Positions 34,125 to 45,130 are shown, counted from the first letter of the stretch. The stretch is 64,000 nt of DNA from Flaviflexus massiliensis (GCF_001375495.1 NZ_LN831058.1:1136768-1200767), one strand, 5' to 3'. The notes: generated from the sequence alone by a model not told the origin. Translations and numbers: made by a program.

Positions 34125-34772
34125 GTGTTAACGCTGACGATTGATACATCCACCGTTTCCGTCATCGCACTCGTCGACCAGGATGCCGAGGTTCGCAGAA
34201 GCCCCGACAGCCGTCACCACGCAGAAACCCTCGCCCCCCTCATCAACGAACTCGTCGGCGACCGCACACCCGACCGCATAGTTGCCGGCACCGGCCCGGC
34301 CGCATTCACCGGCCTGAGAGCAGGGCTCGTCACCGCACGCGCACTCGCCAGGGCATGGAACATCCCCCTCATCGGTATCGGCTCCCTCGACATCCTCGGA
34401 CGCTCCGGACTCGACAGAGTCGGCAAGAGTGGCACTCCGAATTCCCCGGTGATTGCCGTGGGAGACGCTCGGCGCAAGGAAGTCTACGCACAGGTTGTCA
34501 CCGCGCGCGGCAACGACGATCTCGACATTCCCTGGGGTCCCGAGGTTCTCACCCCGCAGGCGCTCGCCGAACGCTACCCGGACGCAACCTTTGTTGGACC
34601 AGGGGCCGTTCTGTACAGCGACATCCTGAAAGGCGCCGTCAACGAAGAGATCGACCCTCTCGTCATGGTGCGCCTTGCCAACTCACGGCTCGCACGCGTT
34701 GACTCCGGTGAAGAACTCGATCTCGGTACGGAACCCCTCTACCTGCGCCGGCCCGACATTCACGGAGCATGA
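34125..34772 (+). CDS. tsaB: tRNA t6A biosynthesis protein TsaB
   Basis: The scaffold subunit that pairs with TsaD in t6A synthesis. It has an ASKHA-type fold with VLTLTIDTSTVSVIALVDQD at the N-terminus, HHAETLAPLINELV, and IVAGTGPAAFTGLRAGLVTA, the diagnostic GPGSFTGLR-like motif. Length is 216 residues. The frame is open far upstream (33927), but GTG 34125 has GAGGAGG at 34113-34119 and gives the family start. GTG 34077 is a second option. It overlaps rimI by 4 bp. Confidence 0.94.
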   Translation: MLTLTIDTSTVSVIALVDQDAEVRRSPDSRHHAETLAPLINELVGDRTPDRIVAGTGPAAFTGLRAGLVTARALARAWNIPLIGIGSLDILGRSGLDRVGKSGTPNSPVIAVGDARRKEVYAQVVTARGNDDLDIPWGPEVLTPQALAERYPDATFVGPGAVLYSDILKGAVNEEIDPLVMVRLANSRLARVDSGEELDLGTEPLYLRRPDIHGA

Positions 34773-35266
34773 GACTCCTCGGCCCGGCCGACACGGAAGC
34801 CTTTGCCCAGCTCGATCTTGACATCTTTGGTGTAGAGGCATGGCCGGCAGGAGTGATTGCCGAACAACTCGCCACCAATCGCATCGTCGCCTACGGCGTT
34901 GACTCAACGAGTAGTTCTCCAGGCGAGGACGGCACTGGCACGGTGATTGAGGGGGGAGCGGGCAGGCTCGATGCGGCGGCAATTCTGGCCCTCGGGATTG
35001 AAGCTGAACTCTTGACAATCTCGGTACGTCCCGAACGCAGGCGCGAGGGTCTCGCCACCCGCCTCATTACCCAGCTCCTCACCCATGCCGGCAAAGCAGA
35101 GGCATGCTTTCTAGAAGTGAGAGCAAGTGACCGGGGTGCGCGCTCCCTGTACGAGGGGCTCGGCTTTGTCGAGGTGGGGCGCAGAAAGCGCTATTACCGC
35201 GATGACGATGCCGTGGTCATGCGAAAAGAATTACGCAAGCATTTAGGAAACACAGATCTCGCTTAA
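34769..35266 (+). CDS. rimI: Ribosomal-protein-alanine N-acetyltransferase RimI-type
   Basis: GNAT acetyltransferase of the RimI group, which acetylates the N-terminus of S18 in model bacteria. The acetyl-CoA motif LLTISVRPERRREGLATRLI is in the middle; ARSLYEGLGFVEVGRRKRYY near the C-terminus is typical of RimI. A short low-complexity insert (SSSPGEDGTGTVIEGGAG) precedes the core. It overlaps tsaB by ATGA. In many bacteria tsaD follows immediately; here an sdh operon intervenes. Confidence 0.88.
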   Translation: MRLLGPADTEAFAQLDLDIFGVEAWPAGVIAEQLATNRIVAYGVDSTSSSPGEDGTGTVIEGGAGRLDAAAILALGIEAELLTISVRPERRREGLATRLITQLLTHAGKAEACFLEVRASDRGARSLYEGLGFVEVGRRKRYYRDDDAVVMRKELRKHLGNTDLA

Positions 35267-35437
35267 GACCTGGATCACATTTATTGGATGTATTCCATCT
35301 ATGTGCGCATCCATAATCTATCCCAATGATAGTGTTTCGTGGGTTTGGGTGAATTTTGCGCGAGTGGCGGGCGAATAGTTTGCAGACTCGGGGGACAAGC
35401 TGGGACGGAAATCGCAAAATGGACATGTGTCGAGGGC

Positions 35438-35443
35438 TACGAT
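35438..35443 (+). promoter_or_regulatory. Candidate -10 box of a leaderless sdhC transcript
   Basis: TACGAT lies 7 bases before the sdhC ATG (35451), and no Shine-Dalgarno is present. In Actinobacteria a TANNNT box at this distance commonly drives leaderless mRNAs. No clear -35 is seen. Confidence 0.45.
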
Positions 35444-35450
35444 GTGATGT

Positions 35451-36173
35451 ATGGCAACCTCTACGACGACAGCGCCAAAGAAGGTAGGAAAGCTGTCAAC
35501 CTCCGTGGGTCTGAAGATCCAGATGGCGGTCAGCGGGCTCATCTTTGTGCTCTTTGTTTTATTCCACATGTACGGCAACCTCAAGATGTTCAACGGGCCG
35601 GAAGCGTACAACGGATACGCGCAGTTCCTGCGCGACGTTGGCTATCCGATCGTTCCTCACGGGAGCGTGCTCTGGATTCTTCGCATCATCCTGCTGGTAG
35701 CGCTGGTGCTACACGCACGGGCAGCGATCATCCTGTGGCGCCGCGGCAAAGCCGCACGCGGCCCCAACCAGTACAAGGTGAAGCGTGGCAAGAAGAACCA
35801 GCAGACCTATGCGTCAAGGACGATGCGCTGGGGCGGCATTATTCTTCTGCTCTTCATCGTGTGGCACCTCCTGCAGTTCACGACCCTGACCATCTCCGTT
35901 GGCGCTGATGACTATTCGGCACTCACCCCCTACGACCGCATGATTGCTGGCTTCCAGCCAGAAGTGTGGTGGGGTTACGCGATCTATCTGATCGCCATCC
36001 TTGCCCTCTGCCTCCACATCAGGCACGGAGCATGGTCCGCCCTGCAGACCCTCGGTTGGAGCAACAGGCACCGCGAGCCTGTCTTCCACGGCATCGCCAT
36101 TGTCATCGCCGCCATTATCTTCATCGGCTTCATGGCTCCCCCGACCGCCATTCTCTTCGGCCTCATCCCGTGA
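35451..36173 (+). CDS. sdhC: Succinate dehydrogenase cytochrome b subunit
   Basis: Membrane anchor of complex II, 240 residues, with five hydrophobic segments. His 39 ([11 protein letters not shown]), 88 (VLHARAA), 139 (FIVWHLLQF) and 189 (LCLHIRHG) sit in successive helices as candidate ligands for two hemes. This fits the type-B succinate:menaquinone oxidoreductase with a single fused anchor, similar in layout to mycobacterial Sdh1. The start is probably leaderless. sdhA follows after 14 bp. Confidence 0.93.
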   Translation: MATSTTTAPKKVGKLSTSVGLKIQMAVSGLIFVLFVLFHMYGNLKMFNGPEAYNGYAQFLRDVGYPIVPHGSVLWILRIILLVALVLHARAAIILWRRGKAARGPNQYKVKRGKKNQQTYASRTMRWGGIILLLFIVWHLLQFTTLTISVGADDYSALTPYDRMIAGFQPEVWWGYAIYLIAILALCLHIRHGAWSALQTLGWSNRHREPVFHGIAIVIAAIIFIGFMAPPTAILFGLIP

Positions 36174-36187
36174 ACGGAACTAGTGAC

Positions 36188-38152
36188 ATGACTGAACTTA
36201 TTGATGGCCTCTACCGCGAAGGCGAACCAATCGCGGACACGAAGGCGCCGGCCGGCCCACTCGAGAAGAAGTGGGAGACCCGCAAGTTCGAAGCCAAGCT
36301 CGTGAACCCCACGAACAGGCGCAGGATGCACATCATCATGGTGGGCACCGGCCTCGCCGGAGCATCGGCAGCCGCATCGCTCGGTGAAATGGGCTACCAG
36401 GTGAGCGCGTTCTATTACCAGGACTCGGCACGCCGCGCCCACTCCATTGCCGCCCAGGGCGGCATCAACGCTGCGAAGAACTACCGCAACGACAACGACT
36501 CGACGTTCCGGCTCTTCTATGACACGGTCAAGGGAGGCGACTACCGTTCACGCGAATCCAACGTGTACCGCCTCGCCGAGGTCTCCGAATCGATCATCGA
36601 CCAGTGCGTGGCCCAGGGCGTGCCCTTCGCCCGCGAATACGGTGGCCTGCTGGATAACCGCTCCTTTGGTGGTGTCCAGGTTTCCCGCACGTTCTATGCT
36701 CGCGGCCAGACAGGCCAGCAGCTCCTCATCGGCGCCTACCAGGCGCTCGAACGCCAGGTCGCGGCCGGCACGGTCAAGACCTACGCACGCCACGAAATGG
36801 TTGAGCTCATCGTTGTTGGTGGCAAGGCCCGCGGCATCGTCACCCGCGACATGGTGACTGGCAAGATCGAAACCCACCTCGCTGACGCGGTCGTGCTCGG
36901 CACGGGCGGCTACGGCAACGTGTTCTTTCTGTCCACGAACGCCATGGGTTGCAATGCTTCGGCCGTGTGGCGCGCACACCGCAAGGGCGCCTACTTCGCG
37001 AATCCCTGCTACACGCAGATCCACCCCACCTGCATCCCCCAGGCCGGCGAATACCAGTCGAAGCTGACCCTCATGTCCGAGTCGCTCCGAAACGACGGCC
37101 GGATCTGGGTGCCGAAGAAGAAGGAAGACTGCGAGAAGGATCCCCGCCAGATCCCCGAAGAGGATCGCGACTACTACCTGGAACGCATCTACCCGGCCTT
37201 CGGTAACCTCGTGCCCCGTGACATTGCCTCCCGCCAGGCAAAGAACATGTGTGACGAGGGGCGTGGCGTGGGACCAAAGATCGACGGTGAAGCACGCGGC
37301 GTATACCTCGACTTCGCCGAAGCGATCGAACGTCTCGGCAAGGACACGGTCTCTGCCAAGTACGGCAACCTGTTCGACATGTACCAGCGGATCACCGGTG
37401 AGAATCCGTACGAAGTTCCCATGCGCATCTACCCCGCCGTGCACTACACGATGGGTGGGATCTGGGTCGACTACGATCTCCAGTCCACCATCCCCGGGCT
37501 CTTCGTCACGGGTGAAGCAAACTTCTCCGACCACGGAGCGAACCGCCTCGGAGCCTCGGCTCTCATGCAGGGCCTGGCCGATGGCTACTTCGTTCTGCCC
37601 AACACGATCAACGACTACCTGGCCGGAGCGCCCTTCGAGGACGTATCGAACGCCCCCGAGGTCGCCGAGACCCTCAAGAGCGTCGAAGACCGCATCAACA
37701 CCCTCATGAGCATCAACGGCACCCGTTCCGTGGATTCATTCCACAAGGAACTGGGCCACATTATGTGGGAAAAGTGCGGCATGGAACGCACCGAAGAAGG
37801 ATTGCGCGAAGCAATCACCGAGATCCGTGCCCTGCGCGAAGAATTCTGGACCAACGTCAAGGTTCCCGGTAGCGCAGCGGATCTCAATCAGTCCCTCGAG
37901 AAGGCCGGCCGCGTTGCCGACTTCCTTGAACTGGGTGAACTCATGTGCATTGATGCGCTCCACCGCAGGGAATCCTGTGGCGGACACTTCCGTGCCGAGT
38001 CACGCACCGAAGAGGGCGAGGCCCTCCGACACGACGACGAATTCGCCTATGTTGGAGCGTGGGAGTGGGGCGACGACAACCAGCCACCTACCCTCCACAA
38101 AGAGGACCTCGTGTACGAATTTGTCGAAATGAAGCAGCGGAGCTACAAGTGA
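36188..38152 (+). CDS. sdhA: Succinate dehydrogenase flavoprotein subunit
   Basis: Oxidises succinate to fumarate. The Rossmann motif [20 protein letters not shown] follows a 45-residue N-terminal lead. [16 protein letters not shown] contains the His expected to bind FAD covalently. [20 protein letters not shown] and [20 protein letters not shown] belong to the substrate and FAD regions. The length of 654 residues from ATG 36188 matches the menaquinone-type flavoproteins; the open frame back to 35966 overlaps sdhC and is not coding. It overlaps sdhB by 4 bp (GTGA). Confidence 0.97.
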   Translation: MTELIDGLYREGEPIADTKAPAGPLEKKWETRKFEAKLVNPTNRRRMHIIMVGTGLAGASAAASLGEMGYQVSAFYYQDSARRAHSIAAQGGINAAKNYRNDNDSTFRLFYDTVKGGDYRSRESNVYRLAEVSESIIDQCVAQGVPFAREYGGLLDNRSFGGVQVSRTFYARGQTGQQLLIGAYQALERQVAAGTVKTYARHEMVELIVVGGKARGIVTRDMVTGKIETHLADAVVLGTGGYGNVFFLSTNAMGCNASAVWRAHRKGAYFANPCYTQIHPTCIPQAGEYQSKLTLMSESLRNDGRIWVPKKKEDCEKDPRQIPEEDRDYYLERIYPAFGNLVPRDIASRQAKNMCDEGRGVGPKIDGEARGVYLDFAEAIERLGKDTVSAKYGNLFDMYQRITGENPYEVPMRIYPAVHYTMGGIWVDYDLQSTIPGLFVTGEANFSDHGANRLGASALMQGLADGYFVLPNTINDYLAGAPFEDVSNAPEVAETLKSVEDRINTLMSINGTRSVDSFHKELGHIMWEKCGMERTEEGLREAITEIRALREEFWTNVKVPGSAADLNQSLEKAGRVADFLELGELMCIDALHRRESCGGHFRAESRTEEGEALRHDDEFAYVGAWEWGDDNQPPTLHKEDLVYEFVEMKQRSYK

Positions 38153-38883
38153 GAATTACACTCGAATACTGGCGTCAGAACGGACCTGCAGATCCCGGTC
38201 GCTTTGAAACCCGGGCGGTCAATGTTGACGAACACTCGTCCTTCCTGGAAATGCTGGACGTCCTCAACGAGGAACTGTTTGCCGAAGGACTCGAACCCGT
38301 TGCCTTCGACTCGGACTGTCGCGAAGGCATCTGCGGCCAGTGCGGCCTCGTCATCAACGGCGACCCGCACGGACCCGAAGTCACCACCACCTGCCAGCTG
38401 CACATGCGCAGCTTCAAGGATGGCGACAAGATCACGATCGAACCCTGGCGTTCCACGGCCTTCCCGGTACTCAAGGACCTAATCGTCGACCGCTCCGCCT
38501 TCGATCGCATCATCCAGGCCGGCGGCTACATCTCGGTTAATACCGGTGCGGCCCCCGATGCTCACGCACAGCCTGTCCCGAAGACCAACGCCGACCTCGC
38601 CTTCGAGGCCGCCGCCTGCATCGGATGCGGCGCCTGCGTGGCAGCCTGCCCCAACGGCTCAGGCATGCTCTTCACCGCAGCCAAGGTCGTTCACCTCGGC
38701 CTGCTCCCGCAGGGACAGCCCGAACGTGACGAGCGCGCACTCAACATGGTGCGTCAGCACGATGCTGAAGGCTTTGGTGGATGCACGAACATTGGTGAAT
38801 GCCAGGCGGCCTGCCCGAAGGGCATCCCGATTGAGTTCATTTCCATGCTCAACAAGGACCTGCGCACCGGAGCCGCAATCTAG
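38149..38883 (+). CDS. sdhB: Succinate dehydrogenase iron-sulfur subunit
   Basis: Electron-transfer subunit of complex II, 244 residues. The [2Fe-2S] ligands are in [20 protein letters not shown] and the later TTTCQLH. The C-terminal ferredoxin-like domain has [17 protein letters not shown] and [19 protein letters not shown] for the [4Fe-4S] and [3Fe-4S] clusters. The GTG start overlaps the sdhA stop. The open frame back to 38059 lies inside sdhA and is not used. A terminator follows 26 bp behind. Confidence 0.97.
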   Translation: MRITLEYWRQNGPADPGRFETRAVNVDEHSSFLEMLDVLNEELFAEGLEPVAFDSDCREGICGQCGLVINGDPHGPEVTTTCQLHMRSFKDGDKITIEPWRSTAFPVLKDLIVDRSAFDRIIQAGGYISVNTGAAPDAHAQPVPKTNADLAFEAAACIGCGACVAACPNGSGMLFTAAKVVHLGLLPQGQPERDERALNMVRQHDAEGFGGCTNIGECQAACPKGIPIEFISMLNKDLRTGAAI

Positions 38884-38908
38884 CCCGGTTGCACACCCTT
38901 AACCACGG

Positions 38909-38942
38909 AAGGCCCGCACATTGTTATCAAGGTGCGGGCCTT
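38909..38942 (+). terminator. Terminator after sdhB
   Basis: An 11-bp perfect stem AAGGCCCGCAC/GTGCGGGCCTT (38909-38919, 38932-38942) with a 12-base loop closes the sdhCAB operon. Confidence 0.8.
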
Positions 38943-39166
38943 ACCAGTACCGACACGAGTTCTCCCAGCCCCTCACAACCGGTATTTGGATACTTGTTTC
39001 TCAGAACCGCAGTGGCCGAATCCTTGGATGAGCCGCGAGACTGTACCGAATGCGGTGCGGGTGTGAGTATGAACCCCGTAGGTCCAATGCGAATTTGCAT
39101 GGAATCGGCGGGTGTTAGTTGAATCAAGGAAAACCGTGATCCCTAGGATGCTGCTTTCTCGTGCAC

Positions 39167-39172
39167 TAGACT
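39167..39172 (+). promoter_or_regulatory. Candidate -10 box upstream of tsaD
   Basis: TAGACT ends 8 bases before the tsaD GTG (39181). No ribosome-binding site lies between, which suggests a leaderless start. Confidence 0.4.
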
Positions 39173-39180
39173 GGCTTCTC

Positions 39181-40224
39181 GTGGCTGAACCCTTGATTCT
39201 TGGTATTGAAACATCGTGCGACGAGACCGGCATCGCCCTCGTACGCGGATACGACCTGCTGACCGATGTGACGGCGTCGTCGATGGACGAGCACGCTCGA
39301 TACGGCGGGATCATCCCCGAGATTGCGTCCCGTGCCCACCTCGAATCGTTTGTTCCCACGCTCGATGCGACCCTCGAGAAGGCAGGCGCCGAGCTTGCGG
39401 AGGTGGACGCAATCGCGGTCACGGCGGGTCCCGGCCTTGTTGGTTCGCTCACCGTTGGAGTGTCTGCTGCCAAGGCCCTTGCTCTTGCACTGGGGAAGCC
39501 CCTGTACGGCGTCAATCACATCATTGGTCATATCGCTGTCGATGAACTTGTCAACGGCCCGATCCCGGACAACTCCGTGGGGCTTGTCGTTTCGGGGGGC
39601 CACTCGTCACTCCTGCGCATCGGCAACATCGCGACCGACGTGGAAGAGCTCGGATCAACGTTGGATGATGCTGCGGGTGAAGCCTTCGATAAGATCGGCC
39701 GCATCCTCGGCCTGCCCTACCCGGGTGGCCCTCACATTGATCGTCTCTCCAAGGAGGGTGATCGTACCGCGATCCGCTTCCCGCGCGGTCTCGTTGGTGG
39801 CAGGAACAAGGAGAAGCACCAGTACGACTTCTCGTTCTCTGGGCTCAAGACGGCGGTTGCTCGCTTCATTGAGGGCCTGGAGGAATCGGGTGCAGCAGTG
39901 CCGGTTGCGGACATTGCCGCCGGATTTTCCGAATCTGTTGCCGATGTGCTATCGGCAAAGGCCATCGCTGCCTGTGAGAAGCAGGGGACCGATACTCTCG
40001 TCATCGGTGGAGGATTCTCCGCCAACTCCCGCCTGCGTGAACTCGTCGCAGAGCGCGCCGAGAAGGCGGGCGTGACCGTCCGTATCCCACCGATCCGCTA
40101 CTGCACCGACAATGGTGCCATGATCGCAGCGCTCGGCTCAGCCCTCGTACGAGCTGGGGTTGCCCCCTCATCCCTCGACATCACGGTCGATACTGGGATG
40201 CCGATGGAGCTCATCAGGGCATAG
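39181..40224 (+). CDS. tsaD: tRNA N6-adenosine threonylcarbamoyltransferase TsaD
   Basis: Catalytic subunit of t6A synthesis. It has an ASKHA fold with [20 protein letters not shown] at the N-terminus and metal-binding His residues in [43 protein letters not shown] and [17 protein letters not shown] complete the signature set. Length is 347 residues. GTG 39181 gives the family start; the open frame from 39112 adds 23 unlikely residues. It sits 3.9 kb from tsaE-tsaB-rimI, separated by sdhCAB. Confidence 0.96.
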   Translation: MAEPLILGIETSCDETGIALVRGYDLLTDVTASSMDEHARYGGIIPEIASRAHLESFVPTLDATLEKAGAELAEVDAIAVTAGPGLVGSLTVGVSAAKALALALGKPLYGVNHIIGHIAVDELVNGPIPDNSVGLVVSGGHSSLLRIGNIATDVEELGSTLDDAAGEAFDKIGRILGLPYPGGPHIDRLSKEGDRTAIRFPRGLVGGRNKEKHQYDFSFSGLKTAVARFIEGLEESGAAVPVADIAAGFSESVADVLSAKAIAACEKQGTDTLVIGGGFSANSRLRELVAERAEKAGVTVRIPPIRYCTDNGAMIAALGSALVRAGVAPSSLDITVDTGMPMELIRA

Positions 40225-40359
40225 TCGGCCACAGGGCCCCGCATATTCTCTAAGTACTGGTAAGTTACCGGTAGCGTCCACCCAAAGATTCCCGGAATCG
40301 CGCCGTGGTCCAGGGGCGGTGCCCTAACGGGATGTCCCCAAGTAGTTAGCTTAAATTTT

Positions 40360-41544
40360 TTAATGCTGCGGTAGCCGGTTGACGAGCAGGGCGTGCCGTC
40401 CAGTGACAAGCGGGGTAAGGATCACCGTGGCTGACTCAGTCCCCGAGAGTTTGAGGCGTTTCCGAAGAGTCTCCGGGGTGATATCGACCCCGCGCTTCTT
40501 AATTTCTAGCGAACCAATATTTCGTGATTTCAATTCACGAGCCAGTTTCTTTTCCTGAAGGGGAAGAACATCCTTCACCTGGAAGGCATCGAGAAAAGGT
40601 GAGGTGATGGGGGAGTTGCCGGTGAGGTAGGCGATCCCCGGTGCGACCGGGGCAAGATCATACTTTTCGCACAGGAGGGCGATACCTCCCGAACGGATGA
40701 TGGCCGGATCGGGTTCAAACACGTACTCACCAAGCGGCGCGGGATCAACCATGGTGACGGGACCGTTCGGGGGTCCAGGAACAACGAGTTGCCCACCATC
40801 CAGAAGGGTTGCCACTCGTGCTGGTTCACCGGTCCCCAACCAGATGATTGCCTCGATCAGGTCCCTGCCAAGCGACAGCCATTCGACTCTGGAATCTGAT
40901 GGCAGGTGGGCGTGATCAATGCCGGGGGCAACCTTGATCCCTGCGACTTTGACTCCACGAGCGGCCCGAACTACTGAGGACAGGGCCGGCATCCACTCCT
41001 CAGGATTAGAGATCCGACCCTTGGCGCCACGGCGTGCGGGGTCCGCCCACATCCCATCCTCATCGATATCGGCCAAACCATCAGCCACGTCAATGCGAAC
41101 GTTCTTGAAGTCAGCCAGATTGTGGCGAGCAAGACGTGCTCTTTCATTATCCAGTTCGCGGGCGGTGACGGTCAGTCCAGCGCTAGCAAAGGCAGTCGTG
41201 TCGGCACCGATGCCGCACCCAATCTCCCGAAGCGATTGCACTCCAGCATCGAGAAAAATCCGAGCATGGTGCGCTGCTGCCTCCGGCCGGCTTGCCTGCT
41301 CGAGAGCATCGCTGGTGAAAAGCATTTTCGAAGCGCGATCACCAAACTTCGGCACAGCCTTCTCTCGCAGGCGTGCCTGCGTCAGAGCCTGAGAGATGAT
41401 CTCGGGCTGCCACCCGTCCTTGCGGAGTGAGTTCGTCAGGGAAAAGACCTCATCCTCCCGGTAGGGAGGTAGCTGATCCAGGAGATGAAGGACATCCGCG
41501 TGTAGTGGAGAAGGCACCACACCATAGTGCCAGATCGAAATCAT
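40360..41544 (-). CDS. Class I SAM-dependent methyltransferase with THUMP-like domain
   Basis: A 394-residue cytosolic enzyme. An N-terminal helical region precedes the Rossmann core with LREIGCGIGADTTAFASAGL (SAM-binding glycine motif), VTARELDNERARLARHN and the DPARR motif MWADPARRGAKGRIS. A C-terminal THUMP-like domain carries LKSRNIGSLEIKKRGVDITP. This architecture is predicted to modify RNA; the target is not known to me. M at 41544 is preferred because GCAGGTG lies just upstream and homologous length is reached. The open frame to 42039 would overlap the pseudogene region and reads as non-protein. A 135-bp gap separates it from convergent tsaD. Confidence 0.85.
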   Translation of the reverse strand: MISIWHYGVVPSPLHADVLHLLDQLPPYREDEVFSLTNSLRKDGWQPEIISQALTQARLREKAVPKFGDRASKMLFTSDALEQASRPEAAAHHARIFLDAGVQSLREIGCGIGADTTAFASAGLTVTARELDNERARLARHNLADFKNVRIDVADGLADIDEDGMWADPARRGAKGRISNPEEWMPALSSVVRAARGVKVAGIKVAPGIDHAHLPSDSRVEWLSLGRDLIEAIIWLGTGEPARVATLLDGGQLVVPGPPNGPVTMVDPAPLGEYVFEPDPAIIRSGGIALLCEKYDLAPVAPGIAYLTGNSPITSPFLDAFQVKDVLPLQEKKLARELKSRNIGSLEIKKRGVDITPETLRKRLKLSGTESATVILTPLVTGRHALLVNRLPQH

Positions 41545-41669
41545 TACACCTGCGTAGCGGGGGATAAGACTCGCGGTCTTTGTGGGCGGGGCAAATGAAG
41601 GCAGTGAATCTACGCGTAAGCTCCCCTTCCCACCTGCGTGGAATGCGGCCTTGCCGTAGGGTTTCGCCC

Positions 41670-42207
41670 ATGACTGAGTCAACTGATGAACATGGGGGAG
41701 TGGATCCACCATTTGATGCGGGGGAGTGGGAGATACTCGTGGGTAGAGCTTTCTTCGCGGCACAATCGCCATGAAGACCGCCAGTCTGTCTGATGATCGG
41801 TTGAGACAGCGACAAGACCAAGCGAGATAACACTGGGTGGGATGCTCAAGCACCTCACCTTGGTAGAACGACAGTGGTTCTCTGACTGTCTTGCCGGGGA
41901 GGTCTACGGACAGCCGCGGGAGAGTGTCGACTGTGATGCTGACAACGACTGGGATTGGCACAGTGCGGGCGAAGACTCGGGTGAGACATTGCGCTCGGAG
42001 TGGCATCAGGCCACTGCAGACTCTGACTAACTGTGCCAAGGAAGCTTATTCGGCTGAAGGAATGGATGCGCTCGCGAAGCACCAGTGCAAGAAAGGTGTG
42101 GTTTTCGGCTTCACTGGATCATGGTTCACATGATCGAAGAGTACGGCAGGCTCTGCGGCCACGCTGCTCTCATCCGAGAGTCCATCGACTGTCAAACCGG
42201 CGAATAA
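41670..42207 (+). pseudogene. Degraded DUF664/DinB-like gene with several frameshifts
   Basis: No intact gene covers 41545-42422, but a family-like protein can be assembled by switching frames. It begins MTESTDEHGGVDPP and FDAGEWEILVG (frame of 41670). It continues FLRGTIAMKTASLSDDRLRQ (second frame, about 41750-41825) and GGMLKHLTLVERQWFSDCLA through ETLRSEWHQATADSD (third frame, to 42030). Then comes [16 protein letters not shown] (second frame), and it ends [20 protein letters not shown] plus [10 protein letters not shown] and a stop at 42205-42207 (third frame). The order MLKHL-VERQWF then [14 protein letters not shown]-IDGxTGE is what I know from DUF664 (DinB/mycothiol-transferase-like) proteins. 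At least four frame changes and one in-frame stop mean it is dead, unless the sequence here is poor. Confidence 0.78.
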
Positions 42208-42279
42208 GAGGCGGATCTGAGGTTGTGAATCGCTTCTTTGCGGCGGTGCGTATGGCATCAACTCGCTCATCGTGAACAA

Positions 42280-42306
42280 TTGGCACTCGAGTTGACCGAG
42301 TGCTAA
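42280..42306 (+). promoter_or_regulatory. CIRCE operator (HrcA binding site)
   Basis: TTGGCACTC, 9 bases, GAGTGCTAA (42280-42288 and 42298-42306). This differs from the classical CIRCE inverted repeat TTAGCACTC-N9-GAGTGCTAA at one base. It overlaps the -35/spacer of the groES promoter, so HrcA would block polymerase when bound and release on heat stress. hrcA itself is not in the window. Confidence 0.92.
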
Positions 42307-42320
42307 CTACTCTTTATTCT
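42292..42320 (+). promoter_or_regulatory. Housekeeping promoter of groES
   Basis: A -35 TTGACC (42292-42297), exactly 17 bases, then a -10 TATTCT (42315-42320). It is close to the sigma-70 consensus, lies about 100 bp upstream of groES and overlaps the CIRCE repeat. Confidence 0.8.
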
Positions 42321-42422
42321 ATGTAGCAGACGTGGTTCGCCACGCACACGTTTCTTCCGGCCCCCGCGACGGCGGACAGAGGCGTTGTCCAATCCGTTTA
42401 GATAGGAAAAGGAGGGGTCCGC

Positions 42423-42719
42423 GTGTCGGTCTCCATTAAGCCTCTCGAGGATCGCATCGTCATCACCCAGTTGGAAGCTGAGACGACCACTGCCTCGGGT
42501 CTCGTTCTCCCCGATACCGCAACCGAGAAGCCCCAGGAGGGCAAGGTTGTCGCCGTTGGACCTGGTCGCATTGACGACAAGGGTAACCGCGTTCCCGTCG
42601 ATGTAGCCGTCGGCGACGTAGTCATTTACTCCAAGTACGGTGGCACCGAAGTGAAGTACGCAGGCGAGGAATACCTCATCCTCTCCACCCGCGACGTGCT
42701 CGCTGTCGTCGAGAAGTAA
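42423..42719 (+). CDS. groES: Co-chaperonin GroES
   Basis: The Hsp10 lid of the GroEL folding chamber. The product of 98 residues starts at GTG and reads [20 protein letters not shown]. It contains the mobile loop [20 protein letters not shown] and the C-terminal [20 protein letters not shown]. An AAAGGAGGGG ribosome-binding site precedes it. A terminator follows 25 bp downstream and no groEL is adjacent, so groEL must lie elsewhere, a common actinobacterial situation. Control is by the CIRCE element. Confidence 0.98.
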   Translation: MSVSIKPLEDRIVITQLEAETTTASGLVLPDTATEKPQEGKVVAVGPGRIDDKGNRVPVDVAVGDVVIYSKYGGTEVKYAGEEYLILSTRDVLAVVEK

Positions 42720-42743
42720 CCCGATAAGAAGTACTAAAGCCTG

Positions 42744-42773
42744 TGAAGGGGCGGCCGAAAGGTCGCCCCTTCA
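42744..42773 (+). terminator. Terminator after groES
   Basis: A 13-bp stem TGAAGGGGCGGCC/GGTCGCCCCTTCA with a GAAA tetraloop (42744-42756, 42761-42773) and one G-T pair. It isolates groES as a single-gene unit. The stretch 42774-42961 shows nothing further. Confidence 0.85.
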
Positions 42774-42961
42774 GTCATGTTTGTCTGCCATTGCACTAAT
42801 CAACCATTTCGATGACTGGGATTTCGGAAGTGTGAAGCGGGACACGAGAGTCAGGCAACGCGGAGAGTCCTTCGGTTGTCCCTGAGATCTTTATGGGATG
42901 GTTCGATTCTCTATGGGGAATCTGATTGTTTGTCGACTATTCGTGAGCGGCCGGGACGACA

Positions 42962-42992
42962 CGGGGCCGGTACCTCATGAGTACCGACCCCG
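42962..42992 (-). terminator. Terminator after whiB-type gene (minus strand)
   Basis: Left arm CGGGGCCGGTAC (42962-42973), 7-base loop, right arm GTACCGACCCCG (42981-42992), with one mismatched or wobble pair. It lies 20 bp downstream of the whiB-type stop on the minus strand. Confidence 0.7.
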
Positions 42993-43012
42993 AACAATTC
43001 TGTGGAATGAAC

Positions 43013-43342
43013 TTATGAGACCCTTTTGATGCGCTGAGCGGCAATGATGGCGTGGCGTTCTTCTTCACTCATGCCACCCCACACCCCATAAGGCTCCTGA
43101 GTGGCAAGTGCGTGCTTCCTGCACAGCTCCAACACCGGGCAGCGTGCACAAACCCTCTTTGCGGCCTCAGCTCGGCGACGCCGTGGTCCACCACGTTCTC
43201 CCTCCGGATGGAAAAAATGATTGGGATCCATTGAACGGCACAGCCCGTCCAGCTGCCACTCCCAATGATCTGAATTTGGTCCGGGAAGTCGATGGATGTC
43301 AGCCACTGAGCTTGCACCTCTTCCTAGGGGTATCGGTCGCAT
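43013..43342 (-). CDS. WhiB-family iron-sulfur transcription factor
   Basis: An Actinobacteria-specific regulator of 109 residues. The four [4Fe-4S] cluster ligands are C35 (LDGLCRSMD), C65, C68 and C74 (RVCARCPVLELCRKHALATQ). The G-[V/I]-W-G-G turn is GVWGGMSEEERHAI, and the basic tail is AAQRIKRVS. The N-terminal extension of about 25 residues and overall pattern resemble the WhiB/WhmD (WhiB2) group linked to cell division, but this assignment is tentative. The start codon is embedded in a hairpin. It is divergent from guaB across 220 bp. Confidence 0.9.
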   Translation of the reverse strand: MRPIPLGRGASSVADIHRLPGPNSDHWEWQLDGLCRSMDPNHFFHPEGERGGPRRRRAEAAKRVCARCPVLELCRKHALATQEPYGVWGGMSEEERHAIIAAQRIKRVS

Positions 43343-43369
43343 TGCCGCCTGCCAAAAACCGGCGGCAAT
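43341..43369 (-). promoter_or_regulatory. Hairpin covering the whiB-type start codon
   Basis: Read on the minus strand, ATTGCCGCC (43369-43361), an 11-base loop and GGCGGCAAT (43349-43341) form a perfect 9-bp stem. Its 3' arm contains the GGCGG before the start and the A and T of the ATG at 43342-43340. Folding would hide the initiation site, so translation may be controlled. This is inferred from structure only. Confidence 0.5.
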
Positions 43370-43553
43370 AAAAAAGAAACCGTTGGTATTTCAACGGTTG
43401 TGATTACTGTTCCATTTTTGACCGGCCCGGAATTGAAGTCAACAATATTCACCTGAATCGGGTGGGGAGTGGTTCCCAGAGCGGCCTCGAAAACCGTTTC
43501 GCTGACGAGTCTCACAGTGGGCGGATATCGCCAGATATTCGCTTTGGATCTAA

Positions 43554-45071
<1,518 letters not shown>

Positions 45072-45130
45072 AACCACCTAGCGGATGATCCGATAGTCAT
45101 CCCCGGACAGGCATATTGCCGTATTCGAAC

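Noticed and set aside
36548-37534. 328-residue minus-strand frame opposite sdhA
   Set aside because: Antisense shadow of a highly conserved gene; no start signal and no motif.
41545-42039. Extended N-terminus of the minus-strand methyltransferase
   Set aside because: The 165 extra residues look unlike protein, overlap the DUF664-like remnant on the other strand, and the start at 41544 has a better ribosome-binding context.
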